Positions 50,484 through 59,417 of a stretch of DNA of 64,000 nt are shown here, one piece after another; positions within the stretch are counted from its first letter, which is position 1; every line of letters starts with the position of its first letter. Made by a program: the position numbers and the translations under genes. Under the pieces are notes generated by a model. It was given only the letters and a program-made list of their open reading frames with translations, was not told where the DNA came from and searched no databases. The stretch lies in contig CAKUAI010000013.1 of the NCBI GenBank assembly GCA_934636245.1, forward strand, positions 1 through 64,000, given 5' to 3'. The DNA comes from an uncultured Coriobacteriales bacterium. GTDB lineage: Bacteria; Actinomycetota; Coriobacteriia; Coriobacteriales; UMGS124.

Positions 50484-52904
50484 ATGGCACGTACCAACAC
50501 TTCCGGCTGGTTGGCCGGTCGCGTCACACTTGCCGCCGCCGCGTTGATTGCCGGTGGCGCTTTTGTGGCTTCCACCAGCGCTTTTACCCCTGCAGTGGCA
50601 TGGGCCGACGAGGCAGCACAGGCCGAAGGCCAGGCAAGCGCACCCATCACCACCCAGATTAGCGGTTCCTACTATCTGGCCTCGGCACAGTCCGTCGTCG
50701 ACAGCATGAACGCCGCCCGCGGAGAGGCCGCTCCCCTGGAATCCACGCAGGCTCTTGAGGCTCAGGCCCAGGCTCGTGCGGCCCAGTGCGCCGAGAACGC
50801 CATACATTCTGCACAGAACGGCCAAGAGTGTGTAGCATTTCTCCCTGCGGCCAACGTCAACACCGCGGACATCGCTGCGACCGTCGAACAGATGACCGCC
50901 TCTTGGTTCAACGACGCGAGCCCGTTCACCAACGCCGAGAACGCCTACTGCGGCGTGGCTCTCTTCCAGACCCAGACCGGCGATATGTATCTCGTGGCCG
51001 TGTTCTCCAGCGAGGCCGGCAACCTGAGCGAGGGTGGCGCCTACGTGCGCGCAACTGAGGGTTCGGGCCTGCAGGAAGATGGCACCGAGGCCCCCGTCCC
51101 CGCCACCATGAAGGTGACCGTTGACTCGTCGGCCCTCACGGTCGCCGTCTTTGCCACCCAGCCCGACGGCACGCAGAGCGAGACCGGCACCTATGAGCCG
51201 GGTACCCAGCTTACCCTGAGCTACGTGGCCACCGACAACGGCACGCCCGTGACGCTGCCCGGCGCAACCTATGGTTCCGACAATCCCAATGTTGCCCAGG
51301 TTGAGGGTGAGACTCTCACCACGCTCGGCGAGGGCATTGCAACGGTGAGCGTCTACGCCGACGGCCAGTGGCTCGCTAGCACGAGCCTCACCGTCGCAGG
51401 TCAGGCACCCGCTGTGGACGGCGACGCGACGCCCGGCGACCAGGGCGAAGCCGGCGATGGCGACGCTCAGCCTGATGACAGCACCGGCGAGGGCGGCGGC
51501 GGCGCCCAGCCTGATGGCAGCACCGTCGAAGGCGGCGGCACCGGCGAGGGCGAAGGCGGCTCCGAGCCTCCCGCAGTCACCCAGTTCACCGTGAGCTTCG
51601 ACGCCAATGGCGGGCAGGGCACGATGGATCCCGCGACCGTGAACGCCGACGCCGAGTACACCGCACCCGAGTGCGCCTTCACCGCACCCGACGGCCAGGA
51701 GTTCGACTGCTGGACGAACGCCGACGGCACCGAGACCTACCCCGCGGGCACGAGCCTGGGCCTGCTTGCAGGCGACACGACCCTCTACGCCAAGTGGAAG
51801 GACGTCGAGCCCGCACCCGTCACCCAGTTCACCGTGAGCTTCGAGGCCAACGGCGGCGCTGGCGAAATGGACCCCGCGACCGTGAACGCCGAGGACGAGT
51901 ACACCGCACCCGAGTGCGCCTTCACCGCACCCGACGGCCAGGAGTTCGACTGCTGGACGAACGCCGACGGCACCGAGACCTACCTCGCAGGCACGAGCCT
52001 GGGGCTTCTCGCCGGCGACACGACCCTCTACGCCAAGTGGAAGGACGTCGAGCCTGCACCTGTCACGCACTTTACCGTGAGCTTTGACGCCAACGGTGGC
52101 ACCGGTGAGATGGCCCCTGCAGACGTGGACGCCGACGCCGAGTACACCGTGCCTGGCAGCGCCTTCACGGCCCCTGCCGGCAAGGTCTTCGACAGCTGGA
52201 ACACCGCGGCCGACGGCACCGGCACCAAGTACATGCCCCAGGATGCCCCCGCAATCCACGAGAACATGACGCTCTTCGCACAGTGGGTCGGCGCCCCTGC
52301 CACGAAGTGCACGGTCACCTTTGACGCCAACGGTGGCACTGGTGCCATGGACGTGCTGACAGCCGACCTGGGCACCACGGTCACCCTCCCCGCCTCTACG
52401 TTCACGCGTGGCGGCTACGTCTTCGCCGGTTGGAACACCGCAGCCGACGGCACCGGCACCTCAATCGTCAACGGTGGCCAGCTCACGCTCGGCAGTGACG
52501 CCACGCTGTACGCCCAGTGGAAGACCGCCGACACCAAGTTCATCAACGGCATTCAGAACAACCTGACGGCCACCACCACGGCTGGCACCGCCCCCACCCT
52601 GCCTGCCACGGCCAGCGTGCGTTGGTCTGACGGCAGCACCACCAATGAGACGGTAACGTGGAACACGCCTGCCAACTATGCCGACCTCTATGCCAAGGCT
52701 GGCACCTTCGAGGTCACCGGCACCGTTCAGGGCCACAACGTCAAGTGCACCGTCACCGTCACCGCTGCCGCCAACCAGCCACAGAACGGCATTGCCAAGA
52801 CGGGCGACACCACTGACAACACGCCCATCTACATCGCAGCCGGTGTTGGCGTTGTCGTGGTTGTCCTTGCCATCGTGCTCATCCTGAAGAGCCGCAAGAA
52901 GTAA
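50484..52904 (+). CDS. Cell-wall protein with SCP-like domain and InlB-type repeats
   Basis: An 806-residue secreted surface protein. The ATG at 50484 has AAAGGAG ten bases upstream; an ATG at 50475 touches that site. A signal peptide (LAGRVTLAAAALIAGGAFVAS, cleavage about AWA-DE) leads to a CAP/SCP-like domain at about 60-190 (SVVDSMNAARGEAAPLESTQALEAQAQARAAQ ... FNDASPFTNAENAYCGVALF), an Ig-like domain at about 210-305 (QLTLSYVATDNGTPVTLPG ... VAQVEGETLTTLGEGIATVSVYADG), an acidic Gly-rich linker, four InlB B-type repeats (TVSFDANGGQGTMDP ... TTLYAKWK), and a last domain. The C terminus is IAKTGD, a membrane helix and SRKK, a sortase signal that departs from LPxTG. Confidence 0.85.
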   Translation: MARTNTSGWLAGRVTLAAAALIAGGAFVASTSAFTPAVAWADEAAQAEGQASAPITTQISGSYYLASAQSVVDSMNAARGEAAPLESTQALEAQAQARAAQCAENAIHSAQNGQECVAFLPAANVNTADIAATVEQMTASWFNDASPFTNAENAYCGVALFQTQTGDMYLVAVFSSEAGNLSEGGAYVRATEGSGLQEDGTEAPVPATMKVTVDSSALTVAVFATQPDGTQSETGTYEPGTQLTLSYVATDNGTPVTLPGATYGSDNPNVAQVEGETLTTLGEGIATVSVYADGQWLASTSLTVAGQAPAVDGDATPGDQGEAGDGDAQPDDSTGEGGGGAQPDGSTVEGGGTGEGEGGSEPPAVTQFTVSFDANGGQGTMDPATVNADAEYTAPECAFTAPDGQEFDCWTNADGTETYPAGTSLGLLAGDTTLYAKWKDVEPAPVTQFTVSFEANGGAGEMDPATVNAEDEYTAPECAFTAPDGQEFDCWTNADGTETYLAGTSLGLLAGDTTLYAKWKDVEPAPVTHFTVSFDANGGTGEMAPADVDADAEYTVPGSAFTAPAGKVFDSWNTAADGTGTKYMPQDAPAIHENMTLFAQWVGAPATKCTVTFDANGGTGAMDVLTADLGTTVTLPASTFTRGGYVFAGWNTAADGTGTSIVNGGQLTLGSDATLYAQWKTADTKFINGIQNNLTATTTAGTAPTLPATASVRWSDGSTTNETVTWNTPANYADLYAKAGTFEVTGTVQGHNVKCTVTVTAAANQPQNGIAKTGDTTDNTPIYIAAGVGVVVVVLAIVLILKSRKK
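51582..52067 (+). repeat. Tandem 243-bp repeats inside the surface protein gene
   Basis: Two units of exactly 81 codons (starting at 51582 and 51825) are nearly identical at DNA level over most of their length; two further units (from about 52068) are diverged. Such recent tandem copies can recombine and change the protein's length. Confidence 0.8.
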
Positions 52905-52934
52905 ACGCGTCTCGATTATCATCCCGCACAACGC

Positions 52935-52967
52935 AAAGGGGCTCGCACATCAGCGCGGGCCCCTTTT
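52935..52967 (+). terminator. Terminator after the surface protein gene
   Basis: AAAGGGGC pairs with GCCCCTTT, with partial GC pairing inside (CGC/GCG), and is followed by TTTTCTTT. It is 31 bases past the stop codon. Confidence 0.85.
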
Positions 52968-53034
52968 CTTTGCAATGTCGCCCATACTGCCTGGGGCTAT
53001 GCAAATCCTCAGGCTCTGCAATCCGTCCTCTATA

Positions 53035-53058
53035 ATATGTATATATGCTTATACATAT
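53035..53058. promoter_or_regulatory. AT-rich 9-bp palindrome
   Basis: ATATGTATA and TATACATAT are perfect complements with a six-base spacer, in an AT-only stretch that stands out in this GC-rich window. A TATAAT lies directly before it (53031-53036). The segment 52968-53108 has no convincing gene; the 74-codon frame from 53037 crosses the terminator of the malic enzyme gene. Confidence 0.4.
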
Positions 53059-53108
53059 ATATCAATTGGCCAGGAAGACGCATAAATTACTCTTCCAGAG
53101 ACACAGAA

Positions 53109-53142
53109 AAGACCCGCCAAGCTAAACCGCTCGGCGGGTCTT
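53109..53142 (-). terminator. Terminator of the malic enzyme gene
   Basis: AAGACCCGCC and GGCGGGTCTT form a 10-bp perfect stem; on the minus strand it is followed by TTCTGTGTC. It lies 44 bases past the malic enzyme stop. Confidence 0.88.
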
Positions 53143-53185
53143 CAATGCAACCTTTACCAGGTTGGCTTCAAGCGGGCAATATCCC

Positions 53186-54334
53186 CTACTTCACGCAGGA
53201 AGCAACAGCCTGGGCCACAGCGGCGGCAACGGTCTTGTCAAGCGCGCTGGGGATGACGTAATCGGCGTTGAGCTGCTCGGGGGTCACAAGATCGGCGATG
53301 GCATAGGCGGCCTTGATCTCCATCTCCTCGGTGATCTGAGGAGCACGGGCGGCCAGGGCGCCCTTGAAGATGCCGGGGAACACGAGCACGTTGTTGATCT
53401 GATTGGGGAAGTCGGAGCGGCCGGTGCCCACAACGGCAGCACCGCCGGCCTTGGCCTCGTCGGGCATGATCTCAGGCACGGGGTTGGCCATGGCGAAGAC
53501 GATGCCATTGTTCATGGAGGCGACCATCTCGCGGCTCACGACGTTGGCGGCAGACACGCCCACGAAGGCATCGGCACCCTTGAGAGCGTCAGCAAGCGTG
53601 CCCGTGATGTGCTTGCGGTTCGTGACCTTGGCCATCTCGGCCTTGGCAGCGTTGAGGCGCGGGTCGCCCTCACACACGATGCCCTTGGAGTCGCACAGGA
53701 TGACCTCGCCAAAGCCCATGTGCAGTATGAGCTCGCCGATGGCGATGCCAGCCGCGCCAGCACCGTTGATGACGATGGTCATCTCGCCCATCTTCTTGCC
53801 CGTCACCTTCATGGCGTTGAGCATAGCCGCAGAGGTCACGATGGCAGTGCCGTGCTGGTCGTCATGGAAGACGGGAATGTCGCAGACCTCCTTGAGGCGG
53901 CGTTCGATCTCAAAGCAACGAGGAGCCGAGATATCCTCGAGGTTGATGCCGCCGAACGACTTGGAGATGAGCTGGATGGTGCGCACGATCTCGTCGGTGT
54001 CCTTGGAGTCGATGCAAATGGGGAAGGCGTCGACGTCGCCGAACTCCTTGAACAGGACGCACTTACCCTCCATGACGGGCATGCCGGCGGCGGGGCCGAT
54101 GTCGCCCAGGCCCAGGACAGCGGTGCCGTCGGTGATGACGGCCACGAGGTTGTTGCGACGGGTGAGGTCCCAGGACTTCTGGTAGTCCTTGTTGATGGCA
54201 CGGCAGGGCTCGGCAACGCCGGGCGTGTAGAGCAGCGACAGGTCCTCGGCGCTCTCGATGTGCTTGCGAGCGCACACCTCGATCTTGCCGCGCATCTCCT
54301 CGTGAAGCTTCAGGCTCTCCTCGCTTACGTTCAC
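53186..54334 (-). CDS. NAD(P)-dependent malic enzyme
   Basis: Oxidative decarboxylation of malate to pyruvate and CO2. The 382-residue protein is the short bacterial form without a phosphotransacetylase-like tail. It has SLLYTPGVAEPCRAI, the catalytic lysine and metal region FPICIDSKDTDEIV, VFHDDQHGTAIVTSAA and the dinucleotide loop VINGAGAAGIAIGELIL. The start is a GTG one base after the fumC stop (TAG-C-GTG). Fumarase makes the substrate, so the pair converts fumarate to pyruvate. Cofactor choice is uncertain. Confidence 0.93.
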   Translation of the reverse strand: MNVSEESLKLHEEMRGKIEVCARKHIESAEDLSLLYTPGVAEPCRAINKDYQKSWDLTRRNNLVAVITDGTAVLGLGDIGPAAGMPVMEGKCVLFKEFGDVDAFPICIDSKDTDEIVRTIQLISKSFGGINLEDISAPRCFEIERRLKEVCDIPVFHDDQHGTAIVTSAAMLNAMKVTGKKMGEMTIVINGAGAAGIAIGELILHMGFGEVILCDSKGIVCEGDPRLNAAKAEMAKVTNRKHITGTLADALKGADAFVGVSAANVVSREMVASMNNGIVFAMANPVPEIMPDEAKAGGAAVVGTGRSDFPNQINNVLVFPGIFKGALAARAPQITEEMEIKAAYAIADLVTPEQLNADYVIPSALDKTVAAAVAQAVASCVK

Positions 54335-54335
54335 G

Positions 54336-55709
54336 CTAGATCATCTCCTCTGGTTTGAAAACCTTGTCGAATTCCTCAGCAGTCATAAAACCTAGGCCAA
54401 TGCAGGCCTCTTTGAGGCTGGTGCCGTTTGCAAACGCGGACTTCGCCACTTTGGCGGCGTTCTCGTAGCCGATGTAGGGGTTGAGACAAGTCACGAGCAT
54501 GAGCGAGTTGTGCAGGTTGGCGTCCATCTTGTCGCGACGCGCCTCAATGCCGCTTGCGCAGTTGACCTCGAAAGAACGAATGACGTCGGCAAGCAGACGC
54601 GCCGACTGAAGGTAGTTGTATGCAATAACAGGCATGAACACATTGAGCTCGAAGTTGCCCTGGCTCGCAGCGAAGCCGATGGTGGCGTCATTGCCCATGA
54701 CCTGCACCGCCACCATGGTGACGGCCTCGCACTGCGTGGGGTTCACCTTGCCGGGCATGATGGAGCTGCCAGGCTCGTTGGCGGGAATCGTGATCTCGCC
54801 CAAGCCAAGGCGCGGGCCCGATGCCAGCCAGCGCACGTCGTTGGCAATCTTCATGAGGTTGGCGGCCAAACCGCGCAGCGCACCGTGGGAGAACGCCACG
54901 GCATCCTTGCCCGAAAGCGCCGCGAACTTGTTGGGGTCGCTCACAAAGGGCTCGCCGGTAAGCTCGGCGATCTTTGCGGCCGAAAGCTTGTCAAAGCCGG
55001 CGGGAGCATTGAGGCCAGTGCCCACGGCAGTGCCGCCCAGGGCAAGCTTGCGCATGGGGGCAAGGGAGAGCTCAAGCTGTTCGGCGCTGTTCTGCAGCAG
55101 GCCGACCCAGCCCCTGACCTCCTGGGAGAAGGCAATCGGCACGGCATCCTGCAGGTGGGTGCGACCGCACTTGACGACACCCTCATGCTCGGCCGCAACG
55201 CGCTCAAGCGTGGCAGCAAGCGACTTCACGGCAGGAAGCACCGCGTCGCGCACCGCAAGAACGCAGGCGATGTGCAGCGCCGTAGGGAACGTGTCGTTGG
55301 AGGACTGGGAGCGATTGACCGAGTCGTTGGGGTGAAGCACGCGCTCGCCGGCAATCTGGTTGCCGCGGTTGGCGACGACCTCGTTGACGTTCATGTTAGA
55401 CTGCGTGCCCGAACCCGTCTGCCACACCTTGAGCGGGAACTCCCCGTCAAGCTTGCCGGCAAGAATCTCATCACATGCCTGGGAAATGAGCTCGCCGGAG
55501 CGGCAGGGCAGCACGCCAAGCTCGACGTTGGCCTGAGCCGCCGCCTTCTTGAGGATGGCGAACGCCCGCACGATCTCGGCGGGCATCGTCTCGGTGCCGA
55601 TGCGGAAGTTCTGGTAGCTGCGCTGGGTCTGCGCACCCCACAGGGCGTCTGCCGGCACCTGCATGTCACCCATGGAGTCGTGCTCTACGCGAAACTGTTC
55701 TTGCTGCAT
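54336..55709 (-). CDS. fumC: Class II fumarate hydratase
   Basis: Interconverts fumarate and malate. The 457-residue protein has the superfamily signature GSSIMPGKVNPTQCEA, plus GSGTQSNMNVNEVVANR, NRSQSSNDTFPTALH and GRTHLQDAVPI. It is the heat-stable, iron-free type. A GAGAGGA site precedes the ATG, and a TACAAT about 35 bases upstream could be its -10. The malic enzyme gene follows at once. Confidence 0.95.
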   Translation of the reverse strand: MQQEQFRVEHDSMGDMQVPADALWGAQTQRSYQNFRIGTETMPAEIVRAFAILKKAAAQANVELGVLPCRSGELISQACDEILAGKLDGEFPLKVWQTGSGTQSNMNVNEVVANRGNQIAGERVLHPNDSVNRSQSSNDTFPTALHIACVLAVRDAVLPAVKSLAATLERVAAEHEGVVKCGRTHLQDAVPIAFSQEVRGWVGLLQNSAEQLELSLAPMRKLALGGTAVGTGLNAPAGFDKLSAAKIAELTGEPFVSDPNKFAALSGKDAVAFSHGALRGLAANLMKIANDVRWLASGPRLGLGEITIPANEPGSSIMPGKVNPTQCEAVTMVAVQVMGNDATIGFAASQGNFELNVFMPVIAYNYLQSARLLADVIRSFEVNCASGIEARRDKMDANLHNSLMLVTCLNPYIGYENAAKVAKSAFANGTSLKEACIGLGFMTAEEFDKVFKPEEMI

Positions 55710-55777
55710 GCTTTCCTCTCAGTCGAAGGAGCAGGGCAAATTCTTATTGTACGCCAGGGGCCCTCTCTTGGGATTCC

Positions 55778-57592
55778 TCACTCCCCGAGCTGTTCTTGAA
55801 TTTCAAGCCATTCCATCTCAAGGGAGTCGATTTGGTCCCTGCAAGCGTCCACCTGCGACTGCAGCTTGCCCAGGCCCTCGAAGTCAGATGCGGGCAAGCC
55901 CATCATCTGCTCCTGAAGGGCGGCGATGCGCTCGTTTTGCGTGTCCATCTTGCGCTCGATGCTCGAAAGCTGCTTGCGCAGACGATAGATGTCGGACTGG
56001 CTGAGGCCACTTTGTACCTCGGGGGACACCGCCTTTGCAGCCGACGAGCCCGACGCGGCACTGGAAGCCTTCGCGCTTGCGGCACGCTCATGGGCGTCGA
56101 GCTTCTCAAGGAACTCGTCGACGCCGCCGGGGACATGGGTGAGCTTGCCGTCCATGACCATGTACTGGTTGTCGGTCACGCGCTCCATGAGGTAACGGTC
56201 GTGCGTCACGAGGATAAGGGTGCCGGGCCAAGAGTCGAGCAGGTCCTCAAGGATGGCGAGCATGTCGGTGTCCATGTCGTTGCCGGGCTCGTCGAGAACA
56301 AGGACGTTGGGCTCGCTCAAAAGCACGAGCATGAGCTGCAGGCGGCGCTGCTGGCCACCGGAGAGCTCCTCCACGCGCGTGAGCTGCTGGCCGGGCTCGA
56401 AGCCGATGTTTTCAAGCAGCTGCGCAGGCGTGTACTCCTTGCCATTGATTGTGTAACGATTCTTGAGGCCCGCAAGCACCTCACGCACCGTCTCGCCGGT
56501 ATGGGCAAGGAGCTCGTCAAGGCGCTGGGAGAGCACCGCGCACTTCACGGATTTGCCGATCTTCACTGTGCCCGAGGTGGGAGCAAGGCGGCCGGTGAGA
56601 ATGGAGAGAAGTGTCGTCTTGCCCGCACCGTTGGCGCCGAGGATGCCGTAGCGGTCGCCCGGGCCGATAAGCCAGTTCACGTCATCGAGGACCTTCTTGT
56701 CCCCGAAGTCAACCGTGACGTTTTTGAGCTCGAAGACCTGCTTGCCCAAGCGGCTCACAGCCAAACGGTGCAGCTCGATTGAGTTGCGCATAGGCGGCAC
56801 GTCGTCGATGAGCTCATGGGCCGCCTTGGTGCGGAACTTGGGCTTGCAAGCCCTAGCCTGCGGGCCGCGAGCCAGCCATGCAAGCTCCTTGCGCAGCAGG
56901 TTCTGCCTGCGGTCCTCAATGGCGCGTGCCTGGCGGTCGCGCTCGAGACGCTGCTGGATGTAGGCGGAGTAGCCGCCCTCGAAGGGGTCGACGATGCCGT
57001 CGTGCACCTCCCACATGGACAGGCACACCTCGTCAAGAAACCACCGGTCGTGCGTGACCACGAGCAGGGCGCCGGTGCCCTGCGGCCAGCGGGCGTTGAG
57101 GTGGGCGGCAAGCCAACGGATGGTGCGCATGTCGAGGTGGTTCGTGGGCTCGTCGAGGGCAAGGATGTCCCAGTCGCCCACAAGCAGGCGCGCCAGGTCG
57201 ACGCGGCGGCGCTGACCGCCGGAAAGCGACCCCACGCGCGCGTCCCAGGCGACGTCGCCGATGAGGGCGGCGACGATGGCACGCGTCTTGGGGTCGGAGG
57301 CCCACTCGTGCTCGGGGGCGTCTCCCACGACGCACTCCCCCACCGTGGCGTCGTCGGGCAGGGAGTCCTTCTGCCCGAGCACGCCCACGCGCGTGCCGCG
57401 CCTCATAGTGACGCGGCCCGTGTCAGGCTCCAGGAGCCCAGAGACGATGTTGAGCAGCGTCGACTTGCCGTCGCCGTTCTTACCCACAATACCCGTGCGG
57501 TCGCCCTCGGCGACACCCAGGCTGAGCCCGGTGAGCACGCGGCGGGTGGGATATTCCAAACTTACGTCTTCGCAGCTGATGAGAACGCCCAC
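55778..57592 (-). CDS. ABC-F family ATPase (Uup-like)
   Basis: Two ATP-binding domains on one chain without membrane segments, as in ABC-F proteins that act at the ribosome. From a GTG at 57592 the protein has 604 residues: GKNGDGKSTLL, LSGGQRRRVDLARLL and LALDEPTNHLDM in the first domain; GANGAGKTTLL, LSGGQQRRLQLMLVLL and LVLDEPGNDMDTD in the second. The last 90 residues form a coiled coil (SDIYRLRKQLSSIERKMDTQNERIAALQEQ) as in Uup, which is linked to ribosome and recombination intermediates. The GTG follows the murJ stop by one base (TAG-C-GTG). The longer frame inside murJ is not real. Confidence 0.88.
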   Translation of the reverse strand: MGVLISCEDVSLEYPTRRVLTGLSLGVAEGDRTGIVGKNGDGKSTLLNIVSGLLEPDTGRVTMRRGTRVGVLGQKDSLPDDATVGECVVGDAPEHEWASDPKTRAIVAALIGDVAWDARVGSLSGGQRRRVDLARLLVGDWDILALDEPTNHLDMRTIRWLAAHLNARWPQGTGALLVVTHDRWFLDEVCLSMWEVHDGIVDPFEGGYSAYIQQRLERDRQARAIEDRRQNLLRKELAWLARGPQARACKPKFRTKAAHELIDDVPPMRNSIELHRLAVSRLGKQVFELKNVTVDFGDKKVLDDVNWLIGPGDRYGILGANGAGKTTLLSILTGRLAPTSGTVKIGKSVKCAVLSQRLDELLAHTGETVREVLAGLKNRYTINGKEYTPAQLLENIGFEPGQQLTRVEELSGGQQRRLQLMLVLLSEPNVLVLDEPGNDMDTDMLAILEDLLDSWPGTLILVTHDRYLMERVTDNQYMVMDGKLTHVPGGVDEFLEKLDAHERAASAKASSAASGSSAAKAVSPEVQSGLSQSDIYRLRKQLSSIERKMDTQNERIAALQEQMMGLPASDFEGLGKLQSQVDACRDQIDSLEMEWLEIQEQLGE

Positions 57593-57593
57593 G

Positions 57594-59417
57594 CTAGTTT
57601 GCCTTTCTCGGAAGGAATCGGGCCACGATGCGGCCGATAAACGCACTGCCGGGGACATGGAACACCACGCCCAGGCCATAGGTCACGACAAGACTTGCAA
57701 GACCGCCCACGACGATGCACGCGAGCGCCCAGGGAATGCCGCCCGCCTCGATGGGCATGACGAAGGTCTGAAGCGCCCAGAGCAGCACCGCGCCCACGGC
57801 GGCGCCGGCCGCACCCACGAGAAGCGAGGACACGAACGACCCCACAAGCGTCCCCAGTCCGATGCCGCCCAGACGCTTGCTCAGGTAGGCGTAGCACCAG
57901 AGGGTCCCCAGGACAAAGAACGCGATCTGGGCAAGCGCGACGCCCGCCAGGCCGAAGCCACCCCAGGAACCGGCGCCCAGGCACAAAACGATGGTGAGCA
58001 CGACTTGGACGACCGAAACGACGAGGTTGCACACCGCATACTGCTTCATGGCACGCAGCGCGCTGAAGACCTTCTGCATGAACAGGAAGCATGCATAGAA
58101 CGGCAGGCTCAGAGCCATGACGGCGAGGTAGCCGCTCACGAGGTCCACACTCGTCCAGTCGAAGCTGCCCGCGCGGAAGAGCGACACGAGCGGCACGGCA
58201 AACACGATGAGGTAGAGCATGAAAGGCACCATGGAGAAGAAGTTCTGCTGGGTGCCCGAGACGATGGTGCGCCGTACCGCAGCGTCGTCGCGGTCGGCGA
58301 CCATGCCCGCAAGCTCGGTAAACAGCGTCGTGGTGACAGGCACCGCAAGGAACGCATACGGCAGCGTGAACCACTGACGGGCATAGTAGAGCACCGACGA
58401 TCCCGCGTCGCTCACCGCCATGGCGGCGGCGTTCTGCACGCTCACCGTAGCAAACGAGCACAGCGTCACGAGGAGGGTGGGAATGCCCAGCGCAAGCGTC
58501 TCGCGCAGGGCGGGATCGTGCAGGTTGATGCGCCACGGCTTGAGATGCACGCCGTTCTTGGCAAGCGCGGGCACCTGCATCGCCATCTGCACGAACACGC
58601 CCAGGGGTGTTCCCACAGCCAGCACAAGCTTGGCGAAGTCGGGGTTGTCGGCCGACACGAAGTAGTACACGAACATCGCGAAGATGACGACGATGTTGTT
58701 GGCGATGGGCGCCGCCGAGCTCCAGAAGTAGTCGCTGCGAGAGTTGAGCAGGCCTCCGGCCACAGCCGACACACCGTAGAAGAGCAGCTGCACCGCAAAG
58801 AACCGGAAGAAGTAGACGACGAGCTCGCGGTCGCCCGACGGGCTGAAGAACATCTGCGTCCACACGACCTGCGGGGCAAAAAGTGCGGCCAAAAGTGCCA
58901 CGACGCCCAAAAAGACCAGCACGATGCCCATGAGGGTGCTTGCGTATTGGTTCGCACGCTCCTCGCCCTCGCGTTTGCGCAGGCTCACGTACACGGGCAA
59001 GAACGCCGTCACGAGCATGCCGCCCATGACAAGCTCGTAGAGCTGGTTGGGCAGGTTGCACGCCACCTGGTACGACGAGCTGAGCAGGGTCGTGCCCATC
59101 GCAAGGCCCATGGCCCATGTGCGGATGAAGCCCGTGATGCGCGAGATGGCCACACACACGCTGATGAGAAGCTGCGAGCGGCCCACGCGCGCCTGACGGG
59201 CAGATTCCGACTCCGTCTCGGGCGAGGCCGTGTTCGCAGGCTGCTCAGAGACTCGCATGTGGGCGGGGGCAGCCGTCGAACCAGCCGCCACCCGGGCAGC
59301 GCCCGCGGCAACGCCCATATGCGCGGGATTCTTGGGAGGCTGTGGCGCGGGCTCCGTGGTGCCCGCGGGCCTCATGTGCCGGGGTACGTACTCCTCGTGC
59401 TCCGACACCCGCATCAT
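57594..59417 (-). CDS. murJ: Lipid II flippase MurJ
   Basis: Moves lipid II across the membrane for peptidoglycan synthesis. The 607-residue protein has about 14 membrane helices from residue 80 and MurJ signatures: ISVCVAISRITGFIRTWAMG, LPNQLYELVMGGMLVTAFLPVYV, and GLLNSRSDYFWSSAAPI. Residues 1-80 form a cytoplasmic extension rich in Ala, Pro and Glu, with HMRP, HMGV and HMRV spaced by about 19 residues and MRVSE occurring at 2-6 and 54-58. The start overlaps the ybaK stop (ATGA). Confidence 0.92.
   Translation of the reverse strand: MMRVSEHEEYVPRHMRPAGTTEPAPQPPKNPAHMGVAAGAARVAAGSTAAPAHMRVSEQPANTASPETESESARQARVGRSQLLISVCVAISRITGFIRTWAMGLAMGTTLLSSSYQVACNLPNQLYELVMGGMLVTAFLPVYVSLRKREGEERANQYASTLMGIVLVFLGVVALLAALFAPQVVWTQMFFSPSGDRELVVYFFRFFAVQLLFYGVSAVAGGLLNSRSDYFWSSAAPIANNIVVIFAMFVYYFVSADNPDFAKLVLAVGTPLGVFVQMAMQVPALAKNGVHLKPWRINLHDPALRETLALGIPTLLVTLCSFATVSVQNAAAMAVSDAGSSVLYYARQWFTLPYAFLAVPVTTTLFTELAGMVADRDDAAVRRTIVSGTQQNFFSMVPFMLYLIVFAVPLVSLFRAGSFDWTSVDLVSGYLAVMALSLPFYACFLFMQKVFSALRAMKQYAVCNLVVSVVQVVLTIVLCLGAGSWGGFGLAGVALAQIAFFVLGTLWCYAYLSKRLGGIGLGTLVGSFVSSLLVGAAGAAVGAVLLWALQTFVMPIEAGGIPWALACIVVGGLASLVVTYGLGVVFHVPGSAFIGRIVARFLPRKAN

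Noticed and set aside
50466..52259. 597-codon minus frame opposite the surface protein gene
   Set aside because: Shadow of the coding strand; no ribosome binding site, and the repeated sequence in it only mirrors the InlB repeats.
53037..53261. 74-codon plus frame downstream of the surface protein gene
   Set aside because: It runs through the malic enzyme terminator into the end of that gene on the opposite strand and has no ribosome binding site.
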